From assembly GCA_934645275.1 (NCBI GenBank), contig CAKUDW010000024.1:1-14249 (forward strand): a stretch of 14,249 nucleotides of DNA. The letters run 5' to 3'. How positions within the stretch are numbered: the first letter of the stretch is position 1; each line of letters starts with the position of its first letter. The notes under the pieces were generated by a model. The model was not told the origin of the DNA. It saw only the letters and a program-made list of their open reading frames with translations, and did not search any database. The translations under genes and the position numbers were made by a program. This document shows positions 7,508 through 14,065 of the stretch, one piece after another. The stretch comes from an uncultured Clostridia bacterium (lineage in GTDB: Bacteria > Bacillota_A > Clostridia > Christensenellales > Aristaeellaceae).

Positions 7508-8737
7508 TTACAGCAGATGGTTCTTCGCCTTCATCTTGGCGTGTACCTGCGTGGGCAGGCCAAACAGGGTGATGAAGCCGTCAGCCCAGGTCTGGTCGTA
7601 CACATCCTCGGCGTCGAAGGTAGCGATCTCCGGATCATACAGACTGTAGGGGCTGGTCATGCCTGCACCGATGATGTTGCCCTTGTAGAGCTTGAGCTTC
7701 ACCGTGCCGGTGACGGTCTCCTGCGTCTTTTCGCAGAACGCGCTCATCGCCTCGCGCAGGGGCGAATACCACTGGCCGTTGTACACCAGATCGGCGAATT
7801 CCAGCGCCATGCGCTGCTTATAGTGCTGGGTATACTTATCCAGGCACAGCTGCTCCAGCATCTCGTGCGCATGATACAGGATGGTTCCGCCAGGCGTCTC
7901 ATACACGCCGCGGCACTTCATGCCCACCAGACGGTTCTCCACGATGTCGATAATGCCGACGCCGTGTTTGCCGCCCAGCTCGTTCAGCTTCCATACCAGC
8001 GAAACGGCGTCCATCTTTTCGCCGTTGACTGCAACCGGAACGCCCTTTTCAAAGTCGATGGAAACATATTCGGCCTCGTCCGGCGCTTCCTCGGGGCAGC
8101 AGCCCATTTCCATGTTGCCAGCATACTTGGGCTCATTGGCGGGATCTTCCAGTTCCAGGCCCTCGTGGGACAGGTGCCACATGTTCTTATCCTTGGAATA
8201 GTTGGTCTCGCGACTAATCTTCAGCGGAATGTTGTGCGCCTCGGCGTAGTCGATTTCTTCCTCGCGGCCCTTGATGTCCCAGATTCGCCAGGGCGCGATG
8301 ATGGGCATATCCGGCGCGAAGGCCTTCACAGCCAGCTCAAAGCGCACCTGATCGTTGCCCTTGCCAGTGCAGCCGTGGGCAATGGCATCCGCGCCTTCCG
8401 CCTTGGCAATCTCTACCAGACGCTTGGCGATAATCGGACGCGCCATGGAAGTGCCCAGCAAGTAGGTGTTTTCATATTTTGCGCCCATCTGCACGCAGGG
8501 AATAATGACGTCCTCGACGAATTCCTTGTTCAGGTCCTCAACATACAGCTTGGAAGCGCCGGTCTTGAGCGCCTTTTCCTCCAGGCCGTCCAGCTCGCCA
8601 ACCTGACCAACATTGCCCGAAACCGCGATAACTTCGCAGCCCTCGTAATTCTCCTTCAGCCACGGAATGATGATGCTAGTGTCCAGTCCTCCGGAATAGG
8701 CCAGAACGATCTTCTTGAAATTAGTCTTTTTCTTCAT
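7508..8737 (-). CDS. argG: Argininosuccinate synthase
   Basis: Cytoplasmic ATP-dependent ligase that joins citrulline and aspartate to argininosuccinate, the step before ArgH. The 409 residues are near the family norm. The nucleotide-binding AYSGGLDTS sits near the N-terminus after [42 protein letters not shown] and the C-terminal PLREAMSAF and [14 protein letters not shown] are all typical. Start chosen at the ATG preceded by GAAGGGAAG rather than the longer upstream frame, because the family starts just before the SGG loop and the promoter lies immediately upstream. No frameshift or missing motif seen. Probably leads an argGH unit, although the long palindromic gap makes cotranscription uncertain. 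Confidence 0.97.
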   Translation of the reverse strand: MKKKTNFKKIVLAYSGGLDTSIIIPWLKENYEGCEVIAVSGNVGQVGELDGLEEKALKTGASKLYVEDLNKEFVEDVIIPCVQMGAKYENTYLLGTSMARPIIAKRLVEIAKAEGADAIAHGCTGKGNDQVRFELAVKAFAPDMPIIAPWRIWDIKGREEEIDYAEAHNIPLKISRETNYSKDKNMWHLSHEGLELEDPANEPKYAGNMEMGCCPEEAPDEAEYVSIDFEKGVPVAVNGEKMDAVSLVWKLNELGGKHGVGIIDIVENRLVGMKCRGVYETPGGTILYHAHEMLEQLCLDKYTQHYKQRMALEFADLVYNGQWYSPLREAMSAFCEKTQETVTGTVKLKLYKGNIIGAGMTSPYSLYDPEIATFDAEDVYDQTWADGFITLFGLPTQVHAKMKAKNHLL

Positions 8738-8789
8738 TTTGCTTACTTCCCTTCGGCGCGCTCGGCGCGAAATCGTTTTGATGGGTATA

Positions 8790-8817
8790 ATTATACGCAA
8801 ACCGGCGCAAAAATCAA
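8790..8817 (-). promoter_or_regulatory. Promoter of argG
   Basis: On the minus strand TTGATT (8817-8812) is followed after 16 bases by a perfect TATAAT (8795-8790). The predicted leader is about 45 bases. AT-rich DNA lies directly upstream. A TATAATTATA palindrome overlaps the -10 box. Confidence 0.7.
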
Positions 8818-8851
8818 GGGTTGAATCGCATATTTATGAGTATATTCGGTT

Positions 8852-8889
8852 AAAAAGATGGATATCGCGCGAATATCGCGAATATCCAT
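8852..8889 (-). terminator. Intrinsic terminator after tadA
   Basis: On the minus strand, 23 bases after the tadA stop, ATGGATAT plus CGCG pairs with its complement (one bulge, about 12 pairs, spanning 8889-8858) and is followed by CTTTTT. The arms also contain a direct repeat of GCGAATATC. It separates the tadA operon from the argG promoter. Confidence 0.75.
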
Positions 8890-8912
8890 GCAGAATCTAT
8901 GTATATATTCGT

Positions 8913-9365
8913 TTATCGCCGCGTCTCAAAGAAGCGCTGAAGCAGCGCCGCGCATTCCGCAGCCAGCACGCCGCCGCGCGTGCGGCAAAAATGGTTGAAC
9001 GCCGGATCTTCAGGAATGCGATACACGCTGCCCGCGCAGCCATAGCGCGCGTCGGCCGCGCCGAAGCATAATTCGGCAACGCGCGCCTGCACAATCGCAC
9101 CCGCGCACATTGGACAAGGCTCGAGCGTAACGTACATCTCGCAGCCATCCAGCCGCCAACTGCCCAGCGTCCGTGCAGCCGCGCGCAGCGCCACGATCTC
9201 GGCGTGTCCGGTGGGATCGCAGCTCGCCTCACGATTGTTGCGGCCGCGCGCGACGATTTGTCCATCCCGGGTAATCACGCAGCCCACGGGCATTTCACCC
9301 TCATCCATCGCCAGCCGCGCCTCACGCAGCGCTTCAGTCATCATGGCCGCGTCCACATCGCGCAT
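8913..9365 (-). CDS. tadA: tRNA-specific adenosine-34 deaminase
   Basis: Zinc enzyme that converts A34 to inosine in the anticodon of tRNA-Arg(ACG), needed to read several arginine codons. The 150 residues carry the complete cytidine/deoxycytidylate deaminase signature: HAE, with His as zinc ligand and Glu as proton shuttle (GHAEIVALR), and PCPMCAG with two Cys ligands. MPVGCVI and NNREASCDPTGHAE are typical of TadA rather than of free-nucleoside deaminases. GGAGGTGA seven bases before the ATG fixes the start. It is the last gene of a likely operon with the DUF4363 and DUF421 genes (45-base gap) and has its own terminator. A guanine-deaminase-like activity is a remote alternative. Confidence 0.93.
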   Translation of the reverse strand: MRDVDAAMMTEALREARLAMDEGEMPVGCVITRDGQIVARGRNNREASCDPTGHAEIVALRAAARTLGSWRLDGCEMYVTLEPCPMCAGAIVQARVAELCFGAADARYGCAGSVYRIPEDPAFNHFCRTRGGVLAAECAALLQRFFETRR

Positions 9366-9410
9366 CTTGCGTCACCTCCGCCACCATCATACCTGAAAAT
9401 GCAGCGCGCG

Positions 9411-9794
9411 TCAACAGAGATTGCTGAGCCGAAGCTCCTGCTCGTCAGCGATGTGCTCCAGCACCTCGCCGAAGCCATATATGGCCTGGTAGAAATCGTC
9501 GATATCGCCCAACTCGATGCTAGTTTTTGCTTCGATGGCCTGGCCCTTAATTTCGTGCAAGTCGTCGTGGTCGCACAGTATTTCAAGCCAGCCGCCGCTT
9601 TCGCGCAGCAGTGCCGCCAACCGCGTCATAGTTTCGGTCGCCGACGTCATGTCCCGTCGATCCATGTATTCCACAGCTTCTGTGCGCAGATGCCGCGCGC
9701 GCGTCACAAAGCGCTGAATATAGATTTCTGAAAACAGGCAAATCCCCAGCGCAATCGTCAGCGTGACAGCCGTGACCCATATCGTGCGCTTCAC
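9411..9794 (-). CDS. DUF4363 family membrane-anchored protein
   Basis: 127 residues starting at GTG (VKRTIWVTAVTLTIALGICLF), one N-terminal membrane segment (about 4-24) and a helical, acidic outer or inner domain (RARHLRTEAVEYMDRRD, WLEILCDHDDLHEIKGQAIEAK, DIDDFYQAIYGFGEVLEHIADEQEL). This pattern, and the location directly after a DUF421 gene, fit DUF4363, a family of unknown function in Clostridia. The GTG overlaps the stop of the preceding gene (GTGA) and has GAGGTGA five bases before it, which indicates translational coupling. A longer frame without an RBS extends into the DUF421 gene and was not chosen. Its partner is probably the DUF421 protein; role unknown. Confidence 0.8.
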   Translation of the reverse strand: MKRTIWVTAVTLTIALGICLFSEIYIQRFVTRARHLRTEAVEYMDRRDMTSATETMTRLAALLRESGGWLEILCDHDDLHEIKGQAIEAKTSIELGDIDDFYQAIYGFGEVLEHIADEQELRLSNLC

Positions 9795-10507
9795 CAGCTC
9801 ACCTCGCTCTCCTGCATGGCCTGAAAGCGCATGAGCGTGCCGTCGCACAGCTGCAACGTGAGCTTGCCGCTCGTATCCAGGCTGGCCAGATACGCACTCT
9901 GTGCGCTCAGTCCGCGCCCATTCAGCAGATTCGTCAGCCATTTTTCATCCCGCTGCGCCTTTTGCAGGTTGTTTTGCTGCACGCGTCCGTCCATGATCAA
10001 CGCCAGCGCCTGCCCCTCATAGGCTGGATTCAGGTTCATTTCGCCCGCCTGTACGGGACGAAACTGCGCCTTTTGAAAGGCGGATACCGTACCATTGGCC
10101 TCCACCACGGCGGTCTCCACCTCGAAGGGATCCTGATAGCCAGCACAGCGCAGCCCCTCCAGCAAATCTGCCAGGCTCAGACACAGCCGGTTCAGCGCCC
10201 TGCGATCGATCACGCCGCGCTCAACCACCACCGTAGGTTTGCCCGAAACCACCGCTCGAAAGCTGTCAAATTTCAGGCACAACAGGCTGATGATCCCGTG
10301 TACCACAATGACCGCCGCAACTGGCAGCAGCCCGTGCAGCAGCGGCGTGGATACGCTGCCCATCGGCTCGGAAATGATATCCGCCAGCAGAATCGTCAGT
10401 GCCAACTCGAACGGCTGGAATTCACCTAGCTGCCGCTTGCCCAACAGACGCATCGTCAGTATCATCACAGCATAGAGCAGCATGCCGCGCAGAAACAATG
10501 TAAACAT
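9791..10507 (-). CDS. DUF421 (YetF/YcaP-like) membrane protein
   Basis: 238 residues. The N-terminal third is membrane-bound, with three segments at roughly 2-20, 26-45 and 52-75. The family hallmark GKRQLGEFQPFELALTILLADIISEPM links the first two. The remainder is the soluble YetF-type domain (KPTVVVERGVIDRRALNRLCLSL, LEGLRCAGYQDPFEVETAVVEANG). DUF421 proteins occur widely in Firmicutes, including sporeformers, and no biochemical role is established. GGGAGG seven bases before this ATG fixes the start; a longer upstream frame has no such signal. The stop overlaps the DUF4363 start. A weak promoter candidate is TTTACA (10553-10548), 17 bases, TAGAAC (10530-10525). Confidence 0.88.
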   Translation of the reverse strand: MFTLFLRGMLLYAVMILTMRLLGKRQLGEFQPFELALTILLADIISEPMGSVSTPLLHGLLPVAAVIVVHGIISLLCLKFDSFRAVVSGKPTVVVERGVIDRRALNRLCLSLADLLEGLRCAGYQDPFEVETAVVEANGTVSAFQKAQFRPVQAGEMNLNPAYEGQALALIMDGRVQQNNLQKAQRDEKWLTNLLNGRGLSAQSAYLASLDTSGKLTLQLCDGTLMRFQAMQESEVSW

Positions 10508-10606
10508 ATTCGGCCCTCCCAACGGTTCTATTTTGCCCTGGGCGCACTGTAAACATGCGCGCCCCCAACGCTCGATGAAAAATGAAAATTTTTCCACGCC
10601 GGGGTA

Positions 10607-10636
10607 TTGACATCCCCCACATGCTTATGATATAAT
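10607..10636 (+). promoter_or_regulatory. Consensus promoter of the tRNA-Met operon
   Basis: Perfect TTGACA (10607-10612) and perfect TATAAT (10631-10636) with an 18-base spacer. Transcription would begin near 10643, about 33 bases before the first tRNA. Such full-consensus promoters are usual for stable RNA genes. Confidence 0.88.
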
Positions 10637-10648
10637 AGATTTTGCGTT

Positions 10649-10668
10649 GAGAGCGAATTCGCTTTCAG
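10649..10668 (+). repeat. Palindrome in tRNA leader
   Basis: TGAGAGCGAATTCGCTTTCA is a 20-base palindrome with one G/T pair, which still pairs as G-U in RNA. In the transcript it would form a seven-pair stem with loop GAAUUC just 5' of the first tRNA, so it could affect leader processing or start-site use. Confidence 0.5.
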
Positions 10669-10675
10669 ACGATGT

Positions 10676-10752
<77 letters not shown>

Positions 10753-10755
10753 TTT

Positions 10756-10832
10756 GCCGGCGTAGCTCAGTTGGCTAGAGCATTCGGTTCATACCCGGAG
10801 TGTCATTGGTTCGAATCCGATCGCCGGTACCA
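10756..10832 (+). tRNA. Elongator tRNA-Met (CAU)
   Basis: 77 bases with CCA encoded and loop TTCATAC, so the anticodon is CAU. The GGTTCATACCCG context matches Firmicute elongator Met tRNAs rather than tRNA-Ile2 (loop CTCATAA). D-arm GCTC/GAGC and T-arm ATTGG/CCGAT pair. Minor oddities are a G1-U72 wobble and a U28-G42 wobble. It delivers methionine to internal codons. Confidence 0.93.
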
Positions 10833-10835
10833 GAC

Positions 10836-10876
10836 AAAAGCAGTGCAGTTTGTGAAAGAATTGCACCGCTTTTTTG
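10836..10876 (+). terminator. Terminator of tRNA operon
   Basis: AAAAGC-A-GTGCA (10836-10847) pairs with TGCAC-C-GCTTTT (10862-10873), with one mismatch and a 14-base loop, and is followed by a T-run. It starts four bases after the second tRNA. Confidence 0.8.
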
Positions 10877-11304
10877 TGCGCTTTCTTCAAACATCGCCGC
10901 CCAAACCCTTAACGTAATATTCATGCAAATTCATTCACGCCGTGCGCTGCACAAAATGCGCACGGCGTTTATAAACATAAACCAGAATATTTATCCGGCT
11001 AAACTTTGTCAGGTTAGCAATTTTCCGACCTTCAGCATTGCTTCCTTCTCAAAGGGGGTGCCGGCATCAAAATGCCAGCTCTGCTTCCCTTACTTCGTGA
11101 AGAACGACATTCTTTTTATGCTGACACTTCTGATAAACCTTCTGGGACTTCCGCTGCTAGCCATATGGGTGCCAGGCAAGCTGCAAAGTGCGAACACATC
11201 CATGAAAAACTTCATCCATAGTTTAGAGAGCAAGCTATGGCGAACGCCTCGGCTTGCTCCTTAACTGATAGGTATCTTTTCTCGGCACTGGCATGAACTG
11301 TTTC
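10877..11304. other. Gene-free stretch with hairpins between tRNAs and tetR
   Basis: No gene is supported. It contains a perfect 10-base inverted repeat CGCCGTGCGC/GCGCACGGCG (10938-10967) followed by TTTATAA, which is terminator-like; a short GGCAT/ATGCC hairpin near 11063-11076; and GAGCAAGC/GCTTGCTC (11228-11235, 11252-11259) followed by CTT. Open frames on both strands here lack ribosome binding sites and recognisable domains. The composition begins to turn AT-rich. It may be the edge or remnant of inserted DNA, which is an inference from position alone. Confidence 0.5.
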
Positions 11305-11333
11305 TTGACAATGAAGTCGATTGTGAATATAAT
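11305..11333 (+). promoter_or_regulatory. Consensus promoter of tetR-MATE operon
   Basis: Perfect TTGACA (11305-11310), 17-base spacer, perfect TATAAT (11328-11333). Such strength without repression would give high export gene expression, so repression by the first gene product is likely. Confidence 0.85.
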
Positions 11334-11362
11334 AAATTAGATTATTAATAAAAGTATTTATT
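11331..11362 (+). promoter_or_regulatory. Candidate TetR operator
   Basis: AATAAAT (11331-11337) and ATTTATT (11356-11362) form an inverted repeat that covers the end of the -10 box, the start point and the leader up to the ribosome binding site. That is a usual place for TetR-family autorepression. The DNA is very AT-rich, so chance symmetry is possible. Confidence 0.4.
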
Positions 11363-11374
11363 GTTCGAGGTGAA

Positions 11375-11929
11375 ATGATGCCTGCCAAAAAGCAAATACC
11401 AAAGGAAATGATTTTGAATGCTTCGTTGAAGTTGCTGAAAAAACAAGGCTATGAAGCGGTGAACATCAAACAGCTCGCCAAAGAATTGGGATGTTCCACG
11501 CAGCCCGTTTATCTGTCCTTTTCCGGGATGGACGAACTAAAGGAAGAACTGATTCCACTGGCCGTTGCAGAATTTGAAAAATACATGAGAGACGGAAGCA
11601 AAGACGGCGTTGTCTGCTTGTATGGCATGCGATATATTCGTTTTGCCATGGAAGACCCTTGTCTGTTCTGTTTCCTGTTCATGCGGTCAAATGCTTTTGT
11701 GGAAATCAAGCAAACCCTGTTTCCCATGATTGAACGTTCCATCGAAGAACTGATGGACACCTATCATATCGACCATGAAGAATCGGACATTCTGCATGAT
11801 CAGCTCTGGATGCACGCCCACGGTATCGCTTCCATGATTGCAACAAATTTCTGCAACTGGAATATAGAAAAGGTTGAGCGAATGCTGGCAGACTGCAAAC
11901 GCACTTTTACGCAGAAATACGAGGCGTGA
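11375..11929 (+). CDS. TetR family transcriptional regulator
   Basis: 184 residues. The N-terminal helix-turn-helix is clear: PKEMILNASLKLLKKQGYEAVNIKQLAKELGCSTQPVYLSFSGMDELKEEL, with GCSTQPVYLSF as turn and recognition helix (given here in its wider context of residues about 9-58). The C-terminal ligand-binding domain is helical, with a Cys- and Met-rich part (DPCLFCFLFMRSNAF) and HAHGIASMIATNF, similar to the WHG-type TetR C-terminus. Two ATG codons are adjacent; the second (11378) has the better spacing (seven bases) from GAGG. The stop lies one base before the MATE start, and the end of this gene supplies the MATE ribosome binding site. It probably represses its own operon and responds to a substrate of the exporter. 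Confidence 0.9.
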   Translation: MMPAKKQIPKEMILNASLKLLKKQGYEAVNIKQLAKELGCSTQPVYLSFSGMDELKEELIPLAVAEFEKYMRDGSKDGVVCLYGMRYIRFAMEDPCLFCFLFMRSNAFVEIKQTLFPMIERSIEELMDTYHIDHEESDILHDQLWMHAHGIASMIATNFCNWNIEKVERMLADCKRTFTQKYEA

Positions 11930-11930
11930 T

Positions 11931-13256
11931 ATGTTTACAAATAAAAGCCTGCGGAATCTAATTATCCCGCTTTTTATCGAGCAGTTTCTTCTAATGTTTG
12001 TCGGCATTGCGGATACTTTTGTGGTCAGTTTTTCCAGTGAAGCGGACGTTTCTGGCGTGTCGCTGGTCACATCCTTCAACACTGTCCTAATTTTTCTGTT
12101 CACGGCGTTATCTTCCGGCGGTGCGGTCATTATCAGTCAGTACATTGGCAGCAAAAATGAAAAAGCGGCATCCCGTTCTTCCGGGCAATTGCTGATGATT
12201 TCCACCGTCGTTTCAGCGATCATGGCGGCATTGATTCTGGTGTTTCACACGCAACTATTACGTCTGCTGTTCGGTAAAATCGAAGCGAATGTGATGACGG
12301 CCTGCGAATCCTATCTGTGGATTACGACGCTGTCTCTGCCGTCCCTTGCCATCTATGACGCGGGCGCAGCCCTGTGTCGCAGCATCGGGAAAGCAAATGT
12401 AACTATGAACATCTCCATTGTTGCCAATGTCATCAACGTAATCGGTAACTGTGTAGGAGTGTTCGCCCTGAAGATGGGGGCCGCGGGCGTTGCATGGCCG
12501 TCCCTGATTTCTCGCGTGCTTTCCGCCGTAGCTGTCACGCTCTATTGCTTCCAGGCAAAAAAAGCGGTGCGGTACCAGCTTACGGATATATTTACTTGGG
12601 ACAGTGGCCTTCTCAAAAAGATCATGGGGATTGCGCTTCCAAACGGTGTTGAAAACGGTGTACACCAGCTCGTCAAAGTGGCGCTGTCCAGCATGGTAGC
12701 ACTGTTCGGCACTTATCAGATCGCCGCTAACGGCGTGGCGCAGAGCATCTGGTCGCTGGCGTCCATCATGGGGCTTGCCATGGCCCCGGTTTACACTACT
12801 GTGATTGGTCAGTGTATGGGTGCGAGGGACACCGATGCCGCCAGTTTTTATTTCAAAAAGCTCAATAAAACTACGCTGTTTCTCTCTGTCATTTGGAACG
12901 CCTTGATTTTTGCCCTCACGCCGCTGATCGTTCGCTACTCTGCCATTTCGCCAGAGGCAAAGCAACTCGTAATCTGGCTGGTTCTCATCAACAACATCTT
13001 TAATGGTCTGGCATACCCCTTTGCCGGCTCTCTGGGGAATGGCTTGCGTGCTGCCGGTGATGTGAAGTTCACCATGATCGTCTCCATTACGCTAACCATT
13101 GCCGCACGGCTTTTCTTCTCGGCACTGTTTGGCCTGTGGCTGGACTGGGGCGTTATTGGTGTGGCGATTGGCATGAGCATCGACCTCGTATTCCGCGGTG
13201 CAATTTTTATCTGGCGGCTGAAGTCCCAGAAGTGGGCGCAGTTCCAATTGATTTGA
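11931..13256 (+). CDS. MATE family multidrug exporter
   Basis: Cation-driven exporter of the MATE family, 441 residues with about twelve membrane segments in two homologous halves. Start at ATG 11931 (MFTNKSLRNLIIPLFIEQ), preceded by GAGG six bases upstream inside tetR; the longer frame upstream overlaps tetR and was not chosen. Typical features are IPLFIEQFLLMFVGIADT at the first helix, SSGGAVIISQYIG, SLPSLAIYDAGAALCRSIGKAN and MGAAGVAWPSLISRV in the first half, and ANGVAQSIWSLASIMGLAMAPVYTTVIGQCMGA in the second. Codons favour A/T-ending choices more than in the arginine or ABC genes. With tetR it makes a self-contained efflux unit; substrates cannot be inferred. Confidence 0.93.
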   Translation: MFTNKSLRNLIIPLFIEQFLLMFVGIADTFVVSFSSEADVSGVSLVTSFNTVLIFLFTALSSGGAVIISQYIGSKNEKAASRSSGQLLMISTVVSAIMAALILVFHTQLLRLLFGKIEANVMTACESYLWITTLSLPSLAIYDAGAALCRSIGKANVTMNISIVANVINVIGNCVGVFALKMGAAGVAWPSLISRVLSAVAVTLYCFQAKKAVRYQLTDIFTWDSGLLKKIMGIALPNGVENGVHQLVKVALSSMVALFGTYQIAANGVAQSIWSLASIMGLAMAPVYTTVIGQCMGARDTDAASFYFKKLNKTTLFLSVIWNALIFALTPLIVRYSAISPEAKQLVIWLVLINNIFNGLAYPFAGSLGNGLRAAGDVKFTMIVSITLTIAARLFFSALFGLWLDWGVIGVAIGMSIDLVFRGAIFIWRLKSQKWAQFQLI

Positions 13257-13321
13257 TAGTAGCCGAAACTGTGACCGAATTTCTGAAAAGCAGCTTCCGA
13301 ATAAGAATCAATGCCGCTTGA

Positions 13322-13375
13322 CCTGAATCGCCGGCCCGCAAAGCTCTGGCTTTGCTAATTCCTGTTCTCTCAAAA
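13322..13375 (+). repeat. Imperfect tandem repeat, copy 1
   Basis: Begins CCTGAATCGCCGGCCCGCAA and continues AAGCTCTGGCTTTGCTAATTCC up to CTCAAAA; it contains a perfect GCAAAGC/GCTTTGC hairpin with loop TCTG. The same unit, diverged, follows 71 bases later. It is noncoding, downstream of the MATE gene. Confidence 0.7.
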
Positions 13376-13392
13376 TTGTCGTCATCTCCCTG

Positions 13393-13446
13393 CCTGAGCC
13401 GCCGACCCGTAAAGCTCTAAGTTGTGCTAATTCCTATCCCCTAAAA
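13393..13446 (+). repeat. Imperfect tandem repeat, copy 2
   Basis: Matches copy 1 closely (CCTGAGCCGCCGACCCGTAA, then AAGCTCTAAG...GTGCTAATTCC...CTAAAA). The internal hairpin is degraded (GTAAAGC against GTGC). Its last bases run into the terminator stem at 13441. Confidence 0.7.
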
Positions 13447-13479
13447 AGATATCCGCCAACATGGCAGATGTCTTTTTAG
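13441..13479. terminator. Bidirectional terminator between MATE and Rrf2 genes
   Basis: CTAAAAAGA (13441-13449) pairs with TCTTTTTAG (13471-13479). Inner ATC/GAT and GCC/GGC segments pair across two mismatches, and the loop is AACAT. A-run and T-run flanks serve both strands, which suits the convergent genes on either side. Confidence 0.75.
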
Positions 13480-13492
13480 AGCGGAGTATGGA

Positions 13493-13924
13493 TTATGTAA
13501 CATAGTCATACCCATCAGGTTCCCCGCGCATCAGATCCGCAAGGGTGATATTCTCAAAGTATTCCGTAATGAGCTTATCCAGTCCCCGCCACATGGGAAG
13601 TGTGCGGCATTCAGCCGACCGGGGACAAACGTCGGAACCGAGAGCCAGGCAGGAGACGGGAGCCATAGTATCTTCTGTGATACGCAGGATGCTCCCTACC
13701 GTATACTGTTCCGGCGCCTTCGCCAACTGGTAGCCGCCGCCCTTCCCCCTCACGCCGGTCAACAGCTTTGCTCTTACCAGCAGCTTGATAATGCTCTCTA
13801 AATACTTTTCAGATATTTCCTGCCGCTGTGCAATGACCTTCAGAGGAATAAAACCGTCCGCCTGATGCTCGGCCAGATCGATCATGACCCGAAGCGCATA
13901 CCGTCCTTTGGTTGAAATCAGCAT
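13493..13924 (-). CDS. Rrf2 family regulator with three-Cys cluster motif (IscR/CymR-like)
   Basis: DNA-binding regulator of 143 residues. MLISTKGRYALRVMIDLAEH is the standard Rrf2 opening, followed by the winged helix (IAQRQEISEKYLESIIKLLVRAKLL, then GVRGKGGGYQLAKAP). Cys92, Cys100 and Cys106 fall where IscR and NsrR bind an iron-sulfur cluster (Cys92, Cys98, Cys104 in IscR); the first spacing here is two residues longer. So the protein may sense Fe-S status or redox, whereas CymR of Bacillus lacks these Cys. It is divergent from cysK, so control of cysteine or Fe-S supply genes is likely. GGGAGG upstream of ATG supports the start. Firm on family; sensing mode inferred. Confidence 0.92.
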   Translation of the reverse strand: MLISTKGRYALRVMIDLAEHQADGFIPLKVIAQRQEISEKYLESIIKLLVRAKLLTGVRGKGGGYQLAKAPEQYTVGSILRITEDTMAPVSCLALGSDVCPRSAECRTLPMWRGLDKLITEYFENITLADLMRGEPDGYDYVT

Positions 13925-13953
13925 TTCTACTTCCTCCCTTGAGAGACAATCCT

Positions 13954-13982
13954 ATTATACAGCAGGAAAGTAGGTAAATCAA
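13954..13982 (-). promoter_or_regulatory. Promoter of the Rrf2 gene
   Basis: On the minus strand TTGATT (13982-13977), a 17-base spacer, and perfect TATAAT (13959-13954). The spacer contains ACCTAC, a hexamer also found at the cysK start site, so Rrf2 autoregulation through a shared half-site is plausible. Confidence 0.8.
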
Positions 13983-14003
13983 TAAAAAATCGGGTAACAA
14001 CTA

Positions 14004-14032
14004 TTGACAAATGGACAAGGCGGTCCTATAAT
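14004..14032 (+). promoter_or_regulatory. Promoter of cysK leader transcript
   Basis: Perfect TTGACA (14004-14009), 17-base spacer, perfect TATAAT (14027-14032). Start point near 14039 gives an untranslated leader of about 128 bases, unusually long for a simple gene and occupied by a short reading frame. Confidence 0.88.
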
Positions 14033-14039
14033 TTATATA

Positions 14040-14056
14040 AACCTACAAGAAAGGTT
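14040..14056 (+). promoter_or_regulatory. Candidate Rrf2 operator at cysK start site
   Basis: AACCT (14040-14044) and AGGTT (14052-14056) form an inverted repeat right at the predicted transcription start. ACCTAC, part of this site, recurs in the Rrf2 promoter spacer on the other strand (13970-13975 region). Placement over the start point fits repression. Confidence 0.45.
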
Positions 14057-14065
14057 GGTAATACA

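Noticed and set aside
7493..8824. Long plus-strand frame of 443 codons opposite argG
   Set aside because: It is the mirror of the well-supported argG and has no ribosome site or known motif.
8821..8849. Possible ArgR box upstream of argG (TTGAAT... and ...ATATTCGG half-sites)
   Set aside because: Half-sites are separated by too many bases and lack the TGAAT-4-ATTCA symmetry. It lies upstream of the -35 box, and AT-rich DNA gives such partial matches by chance.
11090..11215. 41-codon minus-strand frame (MKFFMDVFALCSLPGTHMAS...)
   Set aside because: No Shine-Dalgarno sequence, no promoter, no recognisable domain. At most a remnant of mobile DNA.
10800..11264. 154-codon plus-strand frame starting inside the second tRNA
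   Set aside because: It begins within a tRNA gene and crosses its terminator, and has no ribosome site.
10821..13334. ATCGCCGG shared by the tRNA-Met 3' end and the first repeat after MATE, as a possible attachment duplication
   Set aside because: Only eight matching bases in GC-rich DNA. No integrase is present, so chance is the simpler explanation.
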